Positions 1-8,936 are shown, counted from the first letter of the stretch. The stretch is DNA of 37,092 bases from Phycisphaerales bacterium (GCA_011053245.1 DRGS01000230.1:1-37092); one strand, 5' to 3'. Notes: generated by a model from the letters alone, not told the origin. Program-made: numbers and translations.

Positions 1-2324
1 GCGCAGGTATTTACGGCAGTTACGGATCGCTTTACATGGAACGTTGCCTGATAAGCGGTAATATCGCCGGTGAAGTGGAAATTGCCGAACCTGTTACCGA
101 GGAAATAGTCCTTGGACGTGGCGGCGGTATATATCTTACCGCTATTGTTGCCGAGATTGCTGACAGTACGATTACAAACAATGATGCCAGCGCTTCCGGT
201 GGCGGTATATTCTTTACCGATGTCAGCGAAGAACCCTCAATTGTTAGGAACTGTTTGATAGTTCGCAATGAAGCCGGTCGTGATGGCGGTGGTATATCGG
301 TCAACTGGTACGCCAAACCGATAATTACCAACTGTACCGTAGCGGATAATAAGGCTACGGGAGAGTTTGGCACACTTGGCGATTCCGGCTTTGGCGGTGG
401 AATGTATTGTTCCTATCACAGTAATACCGTTGTCACCAATAGCATTTTCTGGGATAACTTCGCCTTTAGCAGCGGTGGCCAGATAAACCTTGGTACCGGG
501 TTTGAGTTCGACCCGAGGCCGTCGACGCTTGACATTGCATACAGCACTATCGATGGCGTTCTCGAAGAGACCGGCATTCATGTAGATAACGGTTGTGAGT
601 TGATAGGTCAGTATGATACATTTGATCCTTTGTTTGAGTCTGTCGGCAGTTCCTTTGAAGGCCGTTATTACCTTGATCCAACCAGTCCGTGCGTTGATGC
701 CGGTTCCGGTTCAGCCAGCGGATATTATGTAGACGCAGGGCAATTGGAGCCTCTGCTGTCAGAGCCGGTGCATGTGCAGCTTTCACGCGGCTATACCACA
801 CAGACAGACTACCTGTTTGACACTGAGACTGTCGATATAGGCTATCACTATCCGATGGTATTTGCGGGGATATGCGGATTATGCGATGTCGATCCTAACA
901 GTATTGAGGGCTCACCCGATGAGCCTGATTATATTGCAGGTGACGGTATGATCAACCTTGCCGACTTTGCCAAGTTCGCACTGAACTGGGGTATGGCTGA
1001 TTGCGGCACAGGCAACGGATGGTGTGACGGTACCGATGTAACAGTCGACACTTTGGTTAACAGTTATGACTTATTCGTCTTTACAAACTGTTGGCTTGAA
1101 AAAGACGAAGAAGCGCCTGGCTATGCCACCAGATCCGATAACGAGGAAGATGGGGATCGACCTCAGCTGGTATGGCTCGAAGAGCCTAACTCGATCGACG
1201 CATATACAGAGCCGGGTAACGGTCCTCCTTACGAGATAAGAATGTCGGTTAAACCTGTTTTCGACAACTGGACCGGTGACGGAGTCGAGTACTACTTCTG
1301 CAGCAAGTATGATAATGCGTACTATAATATTGACATGGATCGGACTGATCCGGCTAATGATAAATACGATCCTACTGTTAGCGATCCTAATTACTGGATG
1401 ACCGATCCAAGCTACGACGAGGAAAACTGGCAGCCGGATAGTTGGGATATTGATACTTGGGATGTTGCTTTAGTAGGTAGAGACTACACTGTAAGGGCAA
1501 GAGAGCGCAGGTCAACGGGTATACGCAACATAACCGCAAGCGCTGAAAGCAAAGGCAGTATTTTCGGCAAGGAGTACAATCCGCCTGATGACGGTCAGTG
1601 GCTCGCTGAGTACGGTCCGGATATGGATGGCGACGGTGAACTTGATTTGATCACTGACGGCAGGCCAATGCTCGCCAGCCAGACCCAGAACTCGGTTACC
1701 ATGACAGCTATGACTGTCGTTGATTACGATATAAACGGCGAACCCTATACGTCCGCTACATACGAAGGCGGTAAGCAAAGGGTAATGTACATCTTTGAGC
1801 GTAAGAGAAACGGTATATCTGAAGCAGAACATTCTACTGATGGCACCGATATAGAAGATATATATGGGCCTACCTGGACGGATACCGATTTGTTAGAAAA
1901 CGAGACGTATACATATACGGTGCACACAGAGGATAGGCCGTATGGAAACGTTGGCGGTTGGTCGGAGTCCGTAGCTGTAACGATCGGGATAATTGATAGT
2001 GAGCTACCTGAACCAAATCCAGCTGAGTTTGCCGACCCCCATCCTGATACATATCTCAGACGTGGCTATGACCTGGTGTTGGGGTTCTATGATTATATAG
2101 AGGCTGTGATCGCTACTGACGCACCTAACCCACCGGGTATCGGTGTGTGGTATCAGTTCGAGATTGATGGCGCGATACAGCAATGGCAGATAAGCGAGAC
2201 CCTGCTGAGAGAAGTCTCAAGGAACTCTGTAAATACGTATAGGGTAAGATACAGGGACAACTTTATTGAGAATGTCACCGGGTGGAGTGATCCAGTTACG
2301 ACTATTCCCATCCCCAGTGGCTAA
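1..2324 (+). CDS. Secreted beta-helix protein with internal dockerin-like module (5' truncated)
   Basis: The frame is open from base 3, so the start lies outside the window; the ATG at 36 is internal. The first ~270 visible residues carry repeated GGGIY/GGGIF/GGGIS/GGGMY turns with 'TITNN' and 'ITNCTVADN' strands, the pattern of a right-handed parallel beta-helix as in polysaccharide lyases and adhesins. Around residues 278-358 (counting from base 36) follow two Asp-rich calcium-binding-like loops with 'INLADFAKFALNWG' and 'NSYDLFVFTNCWL', a dockerin-like module. The last ~350 residues are Asp/Tyr/Trp-rich with a fibronectin-III-like stretch ('TYTYTVHTEDRP'). The protein is probably extracellular. 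Substrate or adhesive role cannot be told, because any catalytic residues or signal peptide would lie upstream. The dockerin-like module is internal rather than terminal. Confidence 0.85.
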   Translation, partial: AGIYGSYGSLYMERCLISGNIAGEVEIAEPVTEEIVLGRGGGIYLTAIVAEIADSTITNNDASASGGGIFFTDVSEEPSIVRNCLIVRNEAGRDGGGISVNWYAKPIITNCTVADNKATGEFGTLGDSGFGGGMYCSYHSNTVVTNSIFWDNFAFSSGGQINLGTGFEFDPRPSTLDIAYSTIDGVLEETGIHVDNGCELIGQYDTFDPLFESVGSSFEGRYYLDPTSPCVDAGSGSASGYYVDAGQLEPLLSEPVHVQLSRGYTTQTDYLFDTETVDIGYHYPMVFAGICGLCDVDPNSIEGSPDEPDYIAGDGMINLADFAKFALNWGMADCGTGNGWCDGTDVTVDTLVNSYDLFVFTNCWLEKDEEAPGYATRSDNEEDGDRPQLVWLEEPNSIDAYTEPGNGPPYEIRMSVKPVFDNWTGDGVEYYFCSKYDNAYYNIDMDRTDPANDKYDPTVSDPNYWMTDPSYDEENWQPDSWDIDTWDVALVGRDYTVRARERRSTGIRNITASAESKGSIFGKEYNPPDDGQWLAEYGPDMDGDGELDLITDGRPMLASQTQNSVTMTAMTVVDYDINGEPYTSATYEGGKQRVMYIFERKRNGISEAEHSTDGTDIEDIYGPTWTDTDLLENETYTYTVHTEDRPYGNVGGWSESVAVTIGIIDSELPEPNPAEFADPHPDTYLRRGYDLVLGFYDYIEAVIATDAPNPPGIGVWYQFEIDGAIQQWQISETLLREVSRNSVNTYRVRYRDNFIENVTGWSDPVTTIPIPSG

Positions 2325-2430
2325 TAATTGGTGGGAAGGGGCATGGTTATTGGTCCTGACGCGGATGATGTTTGAAGATGACAAAAAGGGCGTTTAACTG
2401 TTATAGAATATTTAGGCTAAGGAGCATGCC

Positions 2431-2832
2431 ATGGTAACAGCAAAGGATCTTATGCGGACGGATCTGATAACCGTTTCGAAAGAGGCGACGGTCAGCGAAG
2501 TGATCGGTATCTTAGCGGAGAAGGGAATAACCGGCCTGCCCGTCGTAGAAGATGACATGACGATCGTCGGTCTTATCTCGGAAAAGGACGTCTTGCAGGT
2601 AGCCTATCGCATCATCACGAATTCCTATGACCCGGCCACCAGCAACGCCACTGTTGAAAAACTGATGGCAAAGGAACTGGTAACATTTTCACCGGAAGAC
2701 AACCTCGCCGACATCTGTCAGTGTTTTCTCGATAGGTCGATACGCCGTGTCCCCGTAGTTGACAATGGCAAACTCGTAGGTATCATAAGCAGAAAGGACA
2801 TCATTACCTTAGCTTTTCAGACGAGCAGTTGA
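2431..2832 (+). CDS. Two-CBS-domain protein
   Basis: A 133-residue protein made of one tandem CBS pair: repeat 1 begins at 'DLMRTDLITV' and contains 'GLPVVEDD' and 'VGLISEKDVL'; repeat 2 begins at 'LMAKELVTF' and contains 'RRVPVVDNGKLVGIISRKDI'. CBS pairs typically bind adenine nucleotides and act as energy or ligand sensors. No catalytic or DNA-binding domain is attached, so the partner is unknown. AAGGAG at 2419-2424 sits 6 nt before the ATG. The stop is 2 bp from the stop of the convergent helicase gene, so the two mRNAs must overlap at their 3' ends unless termination occurs inside a coding sequence. Confidence 0.9.
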   Translation: MVTAKDLMRTDLITVSKEATVSEVIGILAEKGITGLPVVEDDMTIVGLISEKDVLQVAYRIITNSYDPATSNATVEKLMAKELVTFSPEDNLADICQCFLDRSIRRVPVVDNGKLVGIISRKDIITLAFQTSS

Positions 2833-2834
2833 CA

Positions 2835-4061
2835 TTAACGTCGGTTATTTTTCTGTTGTGTTTTGCCGGCAGGGCGTTTATGTCGTCTGTTTGAACTGCT
2901 TGGCCCCCCTCGTCTTGCTTGCGGTCTTTTCCTTCCGGAGATATTTTTCAGATCCGGCTCCTGCCCTTGCCATATCGGCTCAATATGGTTTGTCCTGATG
3001 ACCGCTGCCAGATCGCGCAAGTTACCGCGAGTGTAAAACGTCATCGCGATACCTTCATGCCCCATCCTTGCGGTTCGTCCGGTTCTGTGGGTATAGGATT
3101 CGCGGTTGGCGGGAAAATCGTAATTTATAACATGGCTCACATGGGAAAAATCCAGTCCGCGGCTCGCCACATCGGTAGCGACCATCAGGCGTATGTTCAT
3201 TTTCCTGAAACGATTAAAAAGCGACGTGCGTCTGGATTGTTCAAGGCCGCCGTGTATGGTGTCAACGGAATCGAACTGACCCTTAAGCTGGTCGTAGAGT
3301 TTTTCGACATTTCGCCTTGAGTTGCAGAATATGATCGCCTGTTTGGGGTTATCGCTTTTGATATATTTTATAAGCGAATCAAAATGCGTGTTCCGGCTTA
3401 CCTGCTGAAAATGGTGTTTCAGACTTTTTGGCGCGATCTGATCTATGTTCAACTCTATGTGCATCGGATCTTTGAGATATTTGCCGGTAAGGGCTTTGAT
3501 CTCCTGCGGCATCGTTGCCGAAAAAAGCAGCGTCTGATGCTTGTGTATCAGGCACGACAGGACGAATTCGACATCGGTGATAAAACCCATGTTCAGCATT
3601 TCGTCGGCTTCGTCGAGTACGAAAGTGGTAACCTCGGACAGACTAAGCGGGCTGTTATAGAGCAGGTCGATAAGCCTGCCCGGCGTGGCGACGAGAATAT
3701 GGACGCCGTGGTCGAGCTTGCTGAGCTGTATCTGCATGGAAAACCCGCCATACACAGCGAACGGGATCACCTTGCTTTGTTTTGCGATATCGGCGATCGC
3801 CCGGACATACTGAAGGGCAAGTTCACGCGTCGGGACAAGTACCAGCCCCTGGATAGCGTTTAGCGATGTGTCGACCCGCTGGACCATCGGAATCGCGCAC
3901 GCAGCGGTCTTACCGGAGCCGGTCTCGGCTACGGCGACCATGTCCCTGCCCGATTGAATGTGCGCAAAAGTCTTTTCCTGTATAGGAGTTAAGTCCTCAT
4001 AGCTCATAGCTTTAAGAGCTTTGAGGATTTCCGGTTTTAGTCCAAGTTCAGTAAATTTCAT
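2835..4061 (-). CDS. DEAD-box ATP-dependent RNA helicase
   Basis: A 408-residue cytoplasmic RNA helicase of superfamily 2. All core motifs are visible in order: Q motif region 'FTELGLKPEIL' with 'TPIQEKT', Walker A AETGSGKT (Lys51), PTRELA, TPGR, DEAD (150-153), SAT (181-183), 'ATDVASRGLDF' and HRTGRTAR (325-332). The tail after about residue 376 is short and Arg/Lys-rich with no DbpA-type RNA-binding domain, which resembles RhlE/CshA-type proteins. A role in RNA unwinding during ribosome assembly or mRNA decay is general family knowledge; which one applies is not visible. Start ATG at 4061 is preceded by GGGAA. It is monocistronic as far as can be seen and convergent with the CBS gene. Confidence 0.95.
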   Translation of the reverse strand: MKFTELGLKPEILKALKAMSYEDLTPIQEKTFAHIQSGRDMVAVAETGSGKTAACAIPMVQRVDTSLNAIQGLVLVPTRELALQYVRAIADIAKQSKVIPFAVYGGFSMQIQLSKLDHGVHILVATPGRLIDLLYNSPLSLSEVTTFVLDEADEMLNMGFITDVEFVLSCLIHKHQTLLFSATMPQEIKALTGKYLKDPMHIELNIDQIAPKSLKHHFQQVSRNTHFDSLIKYIKSDNPKQAIIFCNSRRNVEKLYDQLKGQFDSVDTIHGGLEQSRRTSLFNRFRKMNIRLMVATDVASRGLDFSHVSHVINYDFPANRESYTHRTGRTARMGHEGIAMTFYTRGNLRDLAAVIRTNHIEPIWQGQEPDLKNISGRKRPQARRGGPSSSNRRHKRPAGKTQQKNNRR

Positions 4062-4120
4062 GTATTCCCGTCGTTTCTACTATATTAAACGACGCACTGT
4101 ACCCGAAATTTAACGGCTTG

Positions 4121-4520
4121 TCAAACGCTTATTTCGATATGTTCAGTTTGTAAATGCCTTTCTGTTAATTGGCTTTGGATTGGCTTTATTGGCTTTGATT
4201 GGGTTCGTTTGGGTTCGTTTCCTTTTGGTTGTAAAGCATTGTAAGTTACTTTATTGCAAGAGTTTGCGGTTGAATTTGGTTGTCGAAATTGGGTTCGTTT
4301 TGCGAAAAAAAGTTTTTGTGAAATTGCGGGATTCCCTGTTTTTGTAGACGTAACCACACCGGGGGGCCTTCGGGCTAAAATTGGCTTTAAATTGGCTTTG
4401 TTTGGCTTTGTTCCGTTTTTGGTTTTTGGGTGTGAATCGTTGTAAACCACTGTATTGTAAGAGGTTGCGGTAAATTTCACGGTGTTTAAATTGGCTTTGT
4501 TTTTCATGTTTTAGTTGTCG
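4121..4520. repeat. Duplicated low-complexity intergenic repeat
   Basis: The plus strand is built from TTGGCTTT and GGGTTCGTTT words. A segment at 4231-4269 recurs at 4432-4470 (offset 201 bp) with 30 of 39 bases identical by hand alignment; the flanks also match loosely. A minus-strand frame of 128 codons (4121-4507) runs through it with Lys/Thr/Asn/Pro/Gln-rich text; the two copies read 'SYNTVVYNDSHPK' and 'SCNKVTYNALQPK'. I regard this as a DNA-level repeat rather than a real gene: there is no ribosome binding site, no domain, and the composition follows the DNA words. Similar 'KANLKPI/KRTQF' texts are, from memory, common in planctomycete annotations. Confidence 0.6.
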
Positions 4521-4597
4521 AAACCACGTCTTTTTTCATTTTTTGATCACTTTTGAACGGTTTATGTGTTGTTTTTTAGCGGTTTGTTTAACAGCAA

Positions 4598-4642
4598 CCC
4601 CGGCCAAAGACCGGGGCTAAACATTCGCAGGCGTGGCCTGCG
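4598..4642. repeat. Tandem hairpins (REP-like)
   Basis: Two perfect stem-loops follow each other: CCCCGG (4598-4603) with CCGGGG (4611-4616), loop 7; and CGCAGGC (4626-4632) with GCCTGCG (4636-4642), loop 3. No U-tract follows, so this looks more like a REP-type element than an intrinsic terminator. Confidence 0.55.
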
Positions 4643-5163
4643 ATAAGGGGTTAGGGGTAGAATTCTTCTTTTTATTACCATTTTTTGTACTCTTTCAAAA
4701 AACATACCCCCTCTATACTTTGCACGAACTTGCGCGTTTGATACAAAAATCGGTGATTTTTTTGGGGGTTAAAAACGGTAAGTTGTTGTGAGGAAAGGAG
4801 TAAAAATTTTTTATTTTTTTGCCCTGTAGCAGAATAGTGCAAGCGCGTTTGGAAGAAATTTATTCGCGGATTACGCAGATGACACGGATTTTATCCCGCC
4901 AAGGCGCTAACATCTTCAAAAAAGCGGCTTTGGTTGGATGATTCTGTGCTGGTGGTGCTCGATAATATAAATTTATTGCATTTTTCGGCTATTTCTGGTA
5001 CACTTATACGGTCTATACATGGAGGGTATCAGCGGTTATACCCTTATAGGGTAATAAAATTTCGCGGTGACAATTGTCATATTTGTTGTAAAGACACTTA
5101 ACCGCGTATCAAATCGCATTTTATAATTGTGATTGGTGTTAGGTGCAAAAACGGAGGAGAGTT

Positions 5164-7626
5164 TTGGAAAACAACTTACGGTCTCTTTTTGCGGTCCTGT
5201 TGTTTGCAGTCGCGGTGTGTCTGCATCCAGCGGGCGTTGCGCGCGGCCAGGGTCGGGGGTATGGTAAACTCAAGCAATCGCAGAAGATCCTGTCAGCCCT
5301 TCATGATCAAAATTCAACAGTGAAGGTGTTAGTAACTCTGGAGGTACCTGCCGAAGTTTCCTCCGCGTCACGCTTTAAGTCCGCCAAGGCTGTTAAGAGA
5401 CGTCGAGACGAAATACATAGCCGCCAAACGTCGGTATTATCTTCCCTGGGCGTTTTCGAGTTTACGTCAAAACACCGTTACAAAAACTTTGCGAGTTTTT
5501 CCGGCGAAACTACAATAGCAGGGCTAAACAAACTGCTCGATAACCCTCTGGTCAAATCGGTCGAACTTGACAAAAGACAATACCCGCTTACGGCACAGGG
5601 TATACCTTTGATGAACGCAGATGTCCCTCGCCTTAGTTACAATGGTCAGGGGGTTTCAATTGCAATTTGCGATACGGGTGTCGATTATACCCATCCAAAG
5701 CTGGGTAATGGCTCGTTTCCCAATAGCAAGGTTATAGGCGGTTACGATACCGGGGATAATGATTCGGATCCTTTTCCGTATGGGCCAAGCTCAGACGCTC
5801 ATGGGACCAATTGTGCCGGGATAGCGGCAGGGGACATCGGGTCCGTCGGCGATTATATAGGAGGAGTAGCACACGGCGCCAGGATATACGCTCTGAAGAT
5901 AACCGCTGACGATAACAATAGCGCATGGGAAAGCGATGTGATCGATGCATGGGATTGGTGCGTAACCCATAAAGACGACGACTCTGCCAATCCCATCCTG
6001 GTCATCAGCCATAGCTTTGGTGCGGGTAAGTATTCCACTGCGGCAAGTGCCGAGTCAGATAGACCTGCCTATGCGTCGGCTGCCAGTGATGTAGTCGCTG
6101 CGGGCATAACAATACTGGCGTCATCGGGCAATGACGGTTATTGCAATTCGTTAGCGGCGCCGGCGGCTTTTTCAAGTGTGATCTCGGTAGGCGCTGTCTA
6201 CGATGCACCGCTGGGCGGGATCGGGTTTTGTGTTGAGAGTGATTCCTGCGGCGGCGAAAGCGATATCGACTGCAGCACCAACTGGATATGTTACGATGGC
6301 TCGACCGCCGACATGGTGACCTGCTATTCGAATACGGCATCCTTCCTTGACATTCTCGCCCCTTCACATGATGCTTATACGACGGATATTGGCGCCGGTT
6401 ACAATCCCGGATTCGGTGGTACCTCGGCAGCTTGTCCGTATGCGGCAGGGGCGGTGGCATGTTTGCAGTCAGCGTCAAAAATTAAGACCGGTAATTATCT
6501 GACACCTTCGGAAGTAAAAGCTCTTCTGGTTTCCAGCGGCGATGACGTTACAGACAGTAAAGTTGCAATAACCAAACCGAGGGTTAATCTTGGTCAGGCG
6601 ATATATTCACTTGCAAGCCCTCCGCAAGCATTCGATCTAAATACAACAATATCATACAATACCCCTGTTACGATAGCACTGCAAGCTGCCGACGAAGGGT
6701 TGCCGAATCCGCCTTCGAGCCTTGACTATGTAATAACTTCGCTTGCCAGTCAGGGCGTGCTGAAAGATATCGACGAAACTGAAATTACGGTCGTTCCCTA
6801 TACGCTGGCCGATAGCGGCAATGAGGTGGTCTATACGCCGAAGTCCGGCTGCGGTGCCACGGCGACATTTAGATTCGTTGCTGACGATGGTGGTGCCGGT
6901 CCCACTGGCGGCGCTTCCAACGAAGCGACAGTTACCGTCGAAGTACTCCCATATGTTGCTAATATGGATAGCGATCCGGGGTGGACATTCGAAGGGGACT
7001 GGGAATGGGGGACTCCGACAGGCTTAGCTATGACATATGGCAAGCCGGATCCGACATCCGGTTATACAGGTTCAAAAGTTGTAGCCTATAATTTAAATGG
7101 CGCTTACGCCAATAATATGTCTTCAACTAAATGGGCTACGACGCCGGCGATAGATTGTACTGGGATGACGAATGTTACGCTTAATTTCTACCGATGGCTC
7201 AATGTCGAAGGTGCTTTGGTTGACCATGCTTATATCGAGGTATCGAATGGTTCGGCATGGAACATGATATGGCAAAACTCGGGGTCCGTAAACGAGTCAA
7301 GCTGGAGCTTTCAGAGCTACGACATTTCTGCGTTCGCCGATGATCAGTCAACGGTATATGTTCGCTGGGGCATGGGACCGACAGACTCAACATGGAACCC
7401 GTCCGGCTGGAATATTGACGATGTCGAACTGATCTCTTCCGGTCCGGCTGTGATGGCAGGTGATTTTATGCATAACTGTCAAGTCGATACGGACGACCTG
7501 TCGGTCATGATGAACCACTGGCTGGATCTGTGCGGCGACTGCGAAGGTACGGATCTAAATACTGACGGGTCGGTCACCTTTGAGGACTTTAGCCTGTTTG
7601 CGCAACGCTGGCTTGAAGGCGTATGA
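5164..7626 (+). CDS. Secreted subtilisin-like (S8) serine protease with C-terminal dockerin-like module
   Basis: An 820-residue secreted endopeptidase. TTG at 5164 is chosen as start because GGAGGAG (5153-5159) lies just upstream; a GTG at 5143 is in frame but sits before that site. A signal peptide is clear ('LRSLFAVLLFAVAVCLHPAG'). An inhibitor-like propeptide is followed by the S8 catalytic triad: Asp170 (AICDTGVDYTHP), His213 (DAHGTNCAG) and Ser421 (GTSAACPYAAG), with Asn in SSGNDG as the oxyanion residue. The 'TSAACPYAAGAVA' motif is typical. After it come an Ig/cadherin-like segment (about 470-600), a jelly-roll-like beta-sandwich segment (about 600-760) and a dockerin-like pair of Asp loops (about 764-820, 'CQVDTDDLSVMMNHWLDLCG'). 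Expected to act outside the cell, perhaps anchored through the dockerin-like end. Regulation is not evident. Confidence 0.93.
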   Translation: MENNLRSLFAVLLFAVAVCLHPAGVARGQGRGYGKLKQSQKILSALHDQNSTVKVLVTLEVPAEVSSASRFKSAKAVKRRRDEIHSRQTSVLSSLGVFEFTSKHRYKNFASFSGETTIAGLNKLLDNPLVKSVELDKRQYPLTAQGIPLMNADVPRLSYNGQGVSIAICDTGVDYTHPKLGNGSFPNSKVIGGYDTGDNDSDPFPYGPSSDAHGTNCAGIAAGDIGSVGDYIGGVAHGARIYALKITADDNNSAWESDVIDAWDWCVTHKDDDSANPILVISHSFGAGKYSTAASAESDRPAYASAASDVVAAGITILASSGNDGYCNSLAAPAAFSSVISVGAVYDAPLGGIGFCVESDSCGGESDIDCSTNWICYDGSTADMVTCYSNTASFLDILAPSHDAYTTDIGAGYNPGFGGTSAACPYAAGAVACLQSASKIKTGNYLTPSEVKALLVSSGDDVTDSKVAITKPRVNLGQAIYSLASPPQAFDLNTTISYNTPVTIALQAADEGLPNPPSSLDYVITSLASQGVLKDIDETEITVVPYTLADSGNEVVYTPKSGCGATATFRFVADDGGAGPTGGASNEATVTVEVLPYVANMDSDPGWTFEGDWEWGTPTGLAMTYGKPDPTSGYTGSKVVAYNLNGAYANNMSSTKWATTPAIDCTGMTNVTLNFYRWLNVEGALVDHAYIEVSNGSAWNMIWQNSGSVNESSWSFQSYDISAFADDQSTVYVRWGMGPTDSTWNPSGWNIDDVELISSGPAVMAGDFMHNCQVDTDDLSVMMNHWLDLCGDCEGTDLNTDGSVTFEDFSLFAQRWLEGV

Positions 7627-7744
7627 TCGCTGGCGGCTGTGCAAGTGGTGAGAGTTTTGCGCGGGCGGGATATGATTTTTCCGAGAACCCAAATTCACCC
7701 TGCCATTATGATGGAAAATATGGTAAAACGAATTGGAAGTGTGG

Positions 7745-7769
7745 ATTCCTGCTAAGAGCATGCAGGAAT
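7745..7769. repeat. ATTCCTGC...GCAGGAAT palindrome
   Basis: A perfect 8-bp inverted repeat, ATTCCTGC (7745-7752) and GCAGGAAT (7762-7769), with a 9-nt loop. It resembles the widespread bacterial 'GGATTCCTGC...GCAGGAATGAC' dispersed repeats (from memory). It overlaps the ATG at 7768, which argues that this ATG is not the start of the next gene. Confidence 0.5.
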
Positions 7770-7797
7770 GACAAAGGCGGAGGATATCGTTGAACCA

Positions 7798-8844
7798 ATG
7801 CAAAAACCGCGAATATTATTTATGTTCCTGCTCGTTGCAGCAGTTGCTGTGAGTTTTACGTATCGCTACAAGAATAGTGGTCTGTTCGATAAGGGCGTCG
7901 ATCTCATTGAGATGGACGTTCGGGGTTACGACGGCAGCAATCCGCTTGTAATTCTTGATACGCAGTTGATAACGAAGCATTACAACATTCACACGGATAT
8001 AGATTTCGACCGGCTGGACTATTATGAAAAATTCTTTGAAGGTTTCTACGAGTATTTCGACCGCGAAGTCTTCAAGATAACCAATCCCGAGCGGCTGGAG
8101 GTGTACCTTTTCAATGACATCAAATATTACGAACCTTTTGCCAAATATCTGTGTGGGCCGAATTTTACTCCCTACGGTTTCTATTTCCCCGGCAGAAATG
8201 TCACAGTCATAAACGCCGACACCGGCTTTGGCGTGATAACACATGAAATTGTACATCACTTTGAATACTGTGCTTTCGAGGAGGAAAAAGCCGAGTGGAT
8301 ATATGAGGGCATATCTACTTTCTTTGAAAAGTTTATAGGCCACTTTGACGAAGCGGGCGATCTCCATGTGACGTTCGGTTATTTCAGCAATATGAGATTA
8401 CCGCAGACCATAGAAAATCAGGATGTCTTTGATTTGCTGACACTCTTTACGCACCGTGGAATATCCCAGGCGCATATTCGCTCGTTCATGATGTTCCTTC
8501 ACAAACAGGGCAAGTTCTACGAATTCGCGCGTGCTGTCAGCCAAACAAAGAATGATCCTTACGGCTTGATCGCTCTTGGCGAGGTTTACGGCTGCCCCTA
8601 TGACGAAGTTGCGAAAGAAGTTCAGCAGCAGTGGGAAGAGTGGGTGCGGAGTCTAAGAACGGATAATGAAGTTTTTCTTGTAGAGGAGTCCTTTGTCAAG
8701 ACCTGCCAAGAGTGGGACAAGTGGTGGTCCGAGAATCAGCACCGTCTATACTTCAGCGAGGACCAGCAGATATACCGTGTCAAAGAAGAGCATATAGAAA
8801 ACTATTACCCGAACAGAGAAGAGGGCGATCTCGGAAAATTTTAA
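7798..8844 (+). CDS. Membrane-anchored HExxH putative zinc metallopeptidase
   Basis: A 348-residue protein using ATG 7798; an in-frame ATG at 7768 falls inside a palindromic repeat and is less likely. GGAGGA lies at 7779-7784, a rather long 13-nt spacing. A hydrophobic segment at residues 5-20 ('ILFMFLLVAAVAVSF') is an uncleaved anchor or signal peptide. The active-site motif is HEIVHH (His149-Glu150-Ile-Val-His153) followed by Glu170 in WIYEGISTFFEK, the spacing and context of gluzincin metallopeptidases, where two His and a downstream Glu bind zinc. The rest is rich in aromatic and acidic residues and I recognise no other domain. The protein follows the S8 protease but with a 170-bp gap, so a shared function is only a guess. 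Peptidase activity is inferred from the motif. Confidence 0.75.
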   Translation: MQKPRILFMFLLVAAVAVSFTYRYKNSGLFDKGVDLIEMDVRGYDGSNPLVILDTQLITKHYNIHTDIDFDRLDYYEKFFEGFYEYFDREVFKITNPERLEVYLFNDIKYYEPFAKYLCGPNFTPYGFYFPGRNVTVINADTGFGVITHEIVHHFEYCAFEEEKAEWIYEGISTFFEKFIGHFDEAGDLHVTFGYFSNMRLPQTIENQDVFDLLTLFTHRGISQAHIRSFMMFLHKQGKFYEFARAVSQTKNDPYGLIALGEVYGCPYDEVAKEVQQQWEEWVRSLRTDNEVFLVEESFVKTCQEWDKWWSENQHRLYFSEDQQIYRVKEEHIENYYPNREEGDLGKF

Positions 8845-8883
8845 GTTCTTAAACGGATTTCTTCCAGGGATTGCGGATAAAAA

Positions 8884-8918
8884 AAAGGCTGACCGATATG
8901 ACACGGCCAGCCTTTATT
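8884..8918. terminator. Bidirectional intrinsic terminator
   Basis: A 12-bp stem with one mismatch, AAAGGCTGACCG (8884-8895) and CGGCCAGCCTTT (8904-8915), loop 8. A run of eight A at 8879-8886 gives a U-tract for the minus-strand secretin gene; TTTATTG follows on the plus strand. It lies between the convergent metallopeptidase and secretin genes. Confidence 0.8.
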
Positions 8919-8936
8919 GTTTGATGTTACCCTTTC

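Larger units (their letters stand above)
4062..5163. other. 1.1-kb repeat-rich intergenic region
   Basis: No convincing gene. It contains, left to right, a low-complexity TTGGCTTT/GGGTTCGTTT repeat (about 4121-4520), two adjacent perfect hairpins (4598-4642), a T-rich stretch, a GCGGATTACGCAGATGACAC element (4865-4884), a perfect 10-bp palindrome GACAATTGTC (5069-5078) and a TACCC/GGGTA inverted repeat (about 5038-5052). The last two lie 85-130 bp upstream of the protease start and could belong to its control region. Confidence 0.7.

Noticed and set aside
4121..4507. 128-codon minus-strand frame as a protein gene
   Set aside because: Composition follows the underlying DNA repeat, there is no ribosome binding site or domain, and the frame contains a duplicated unit; reported as a repeat instead.
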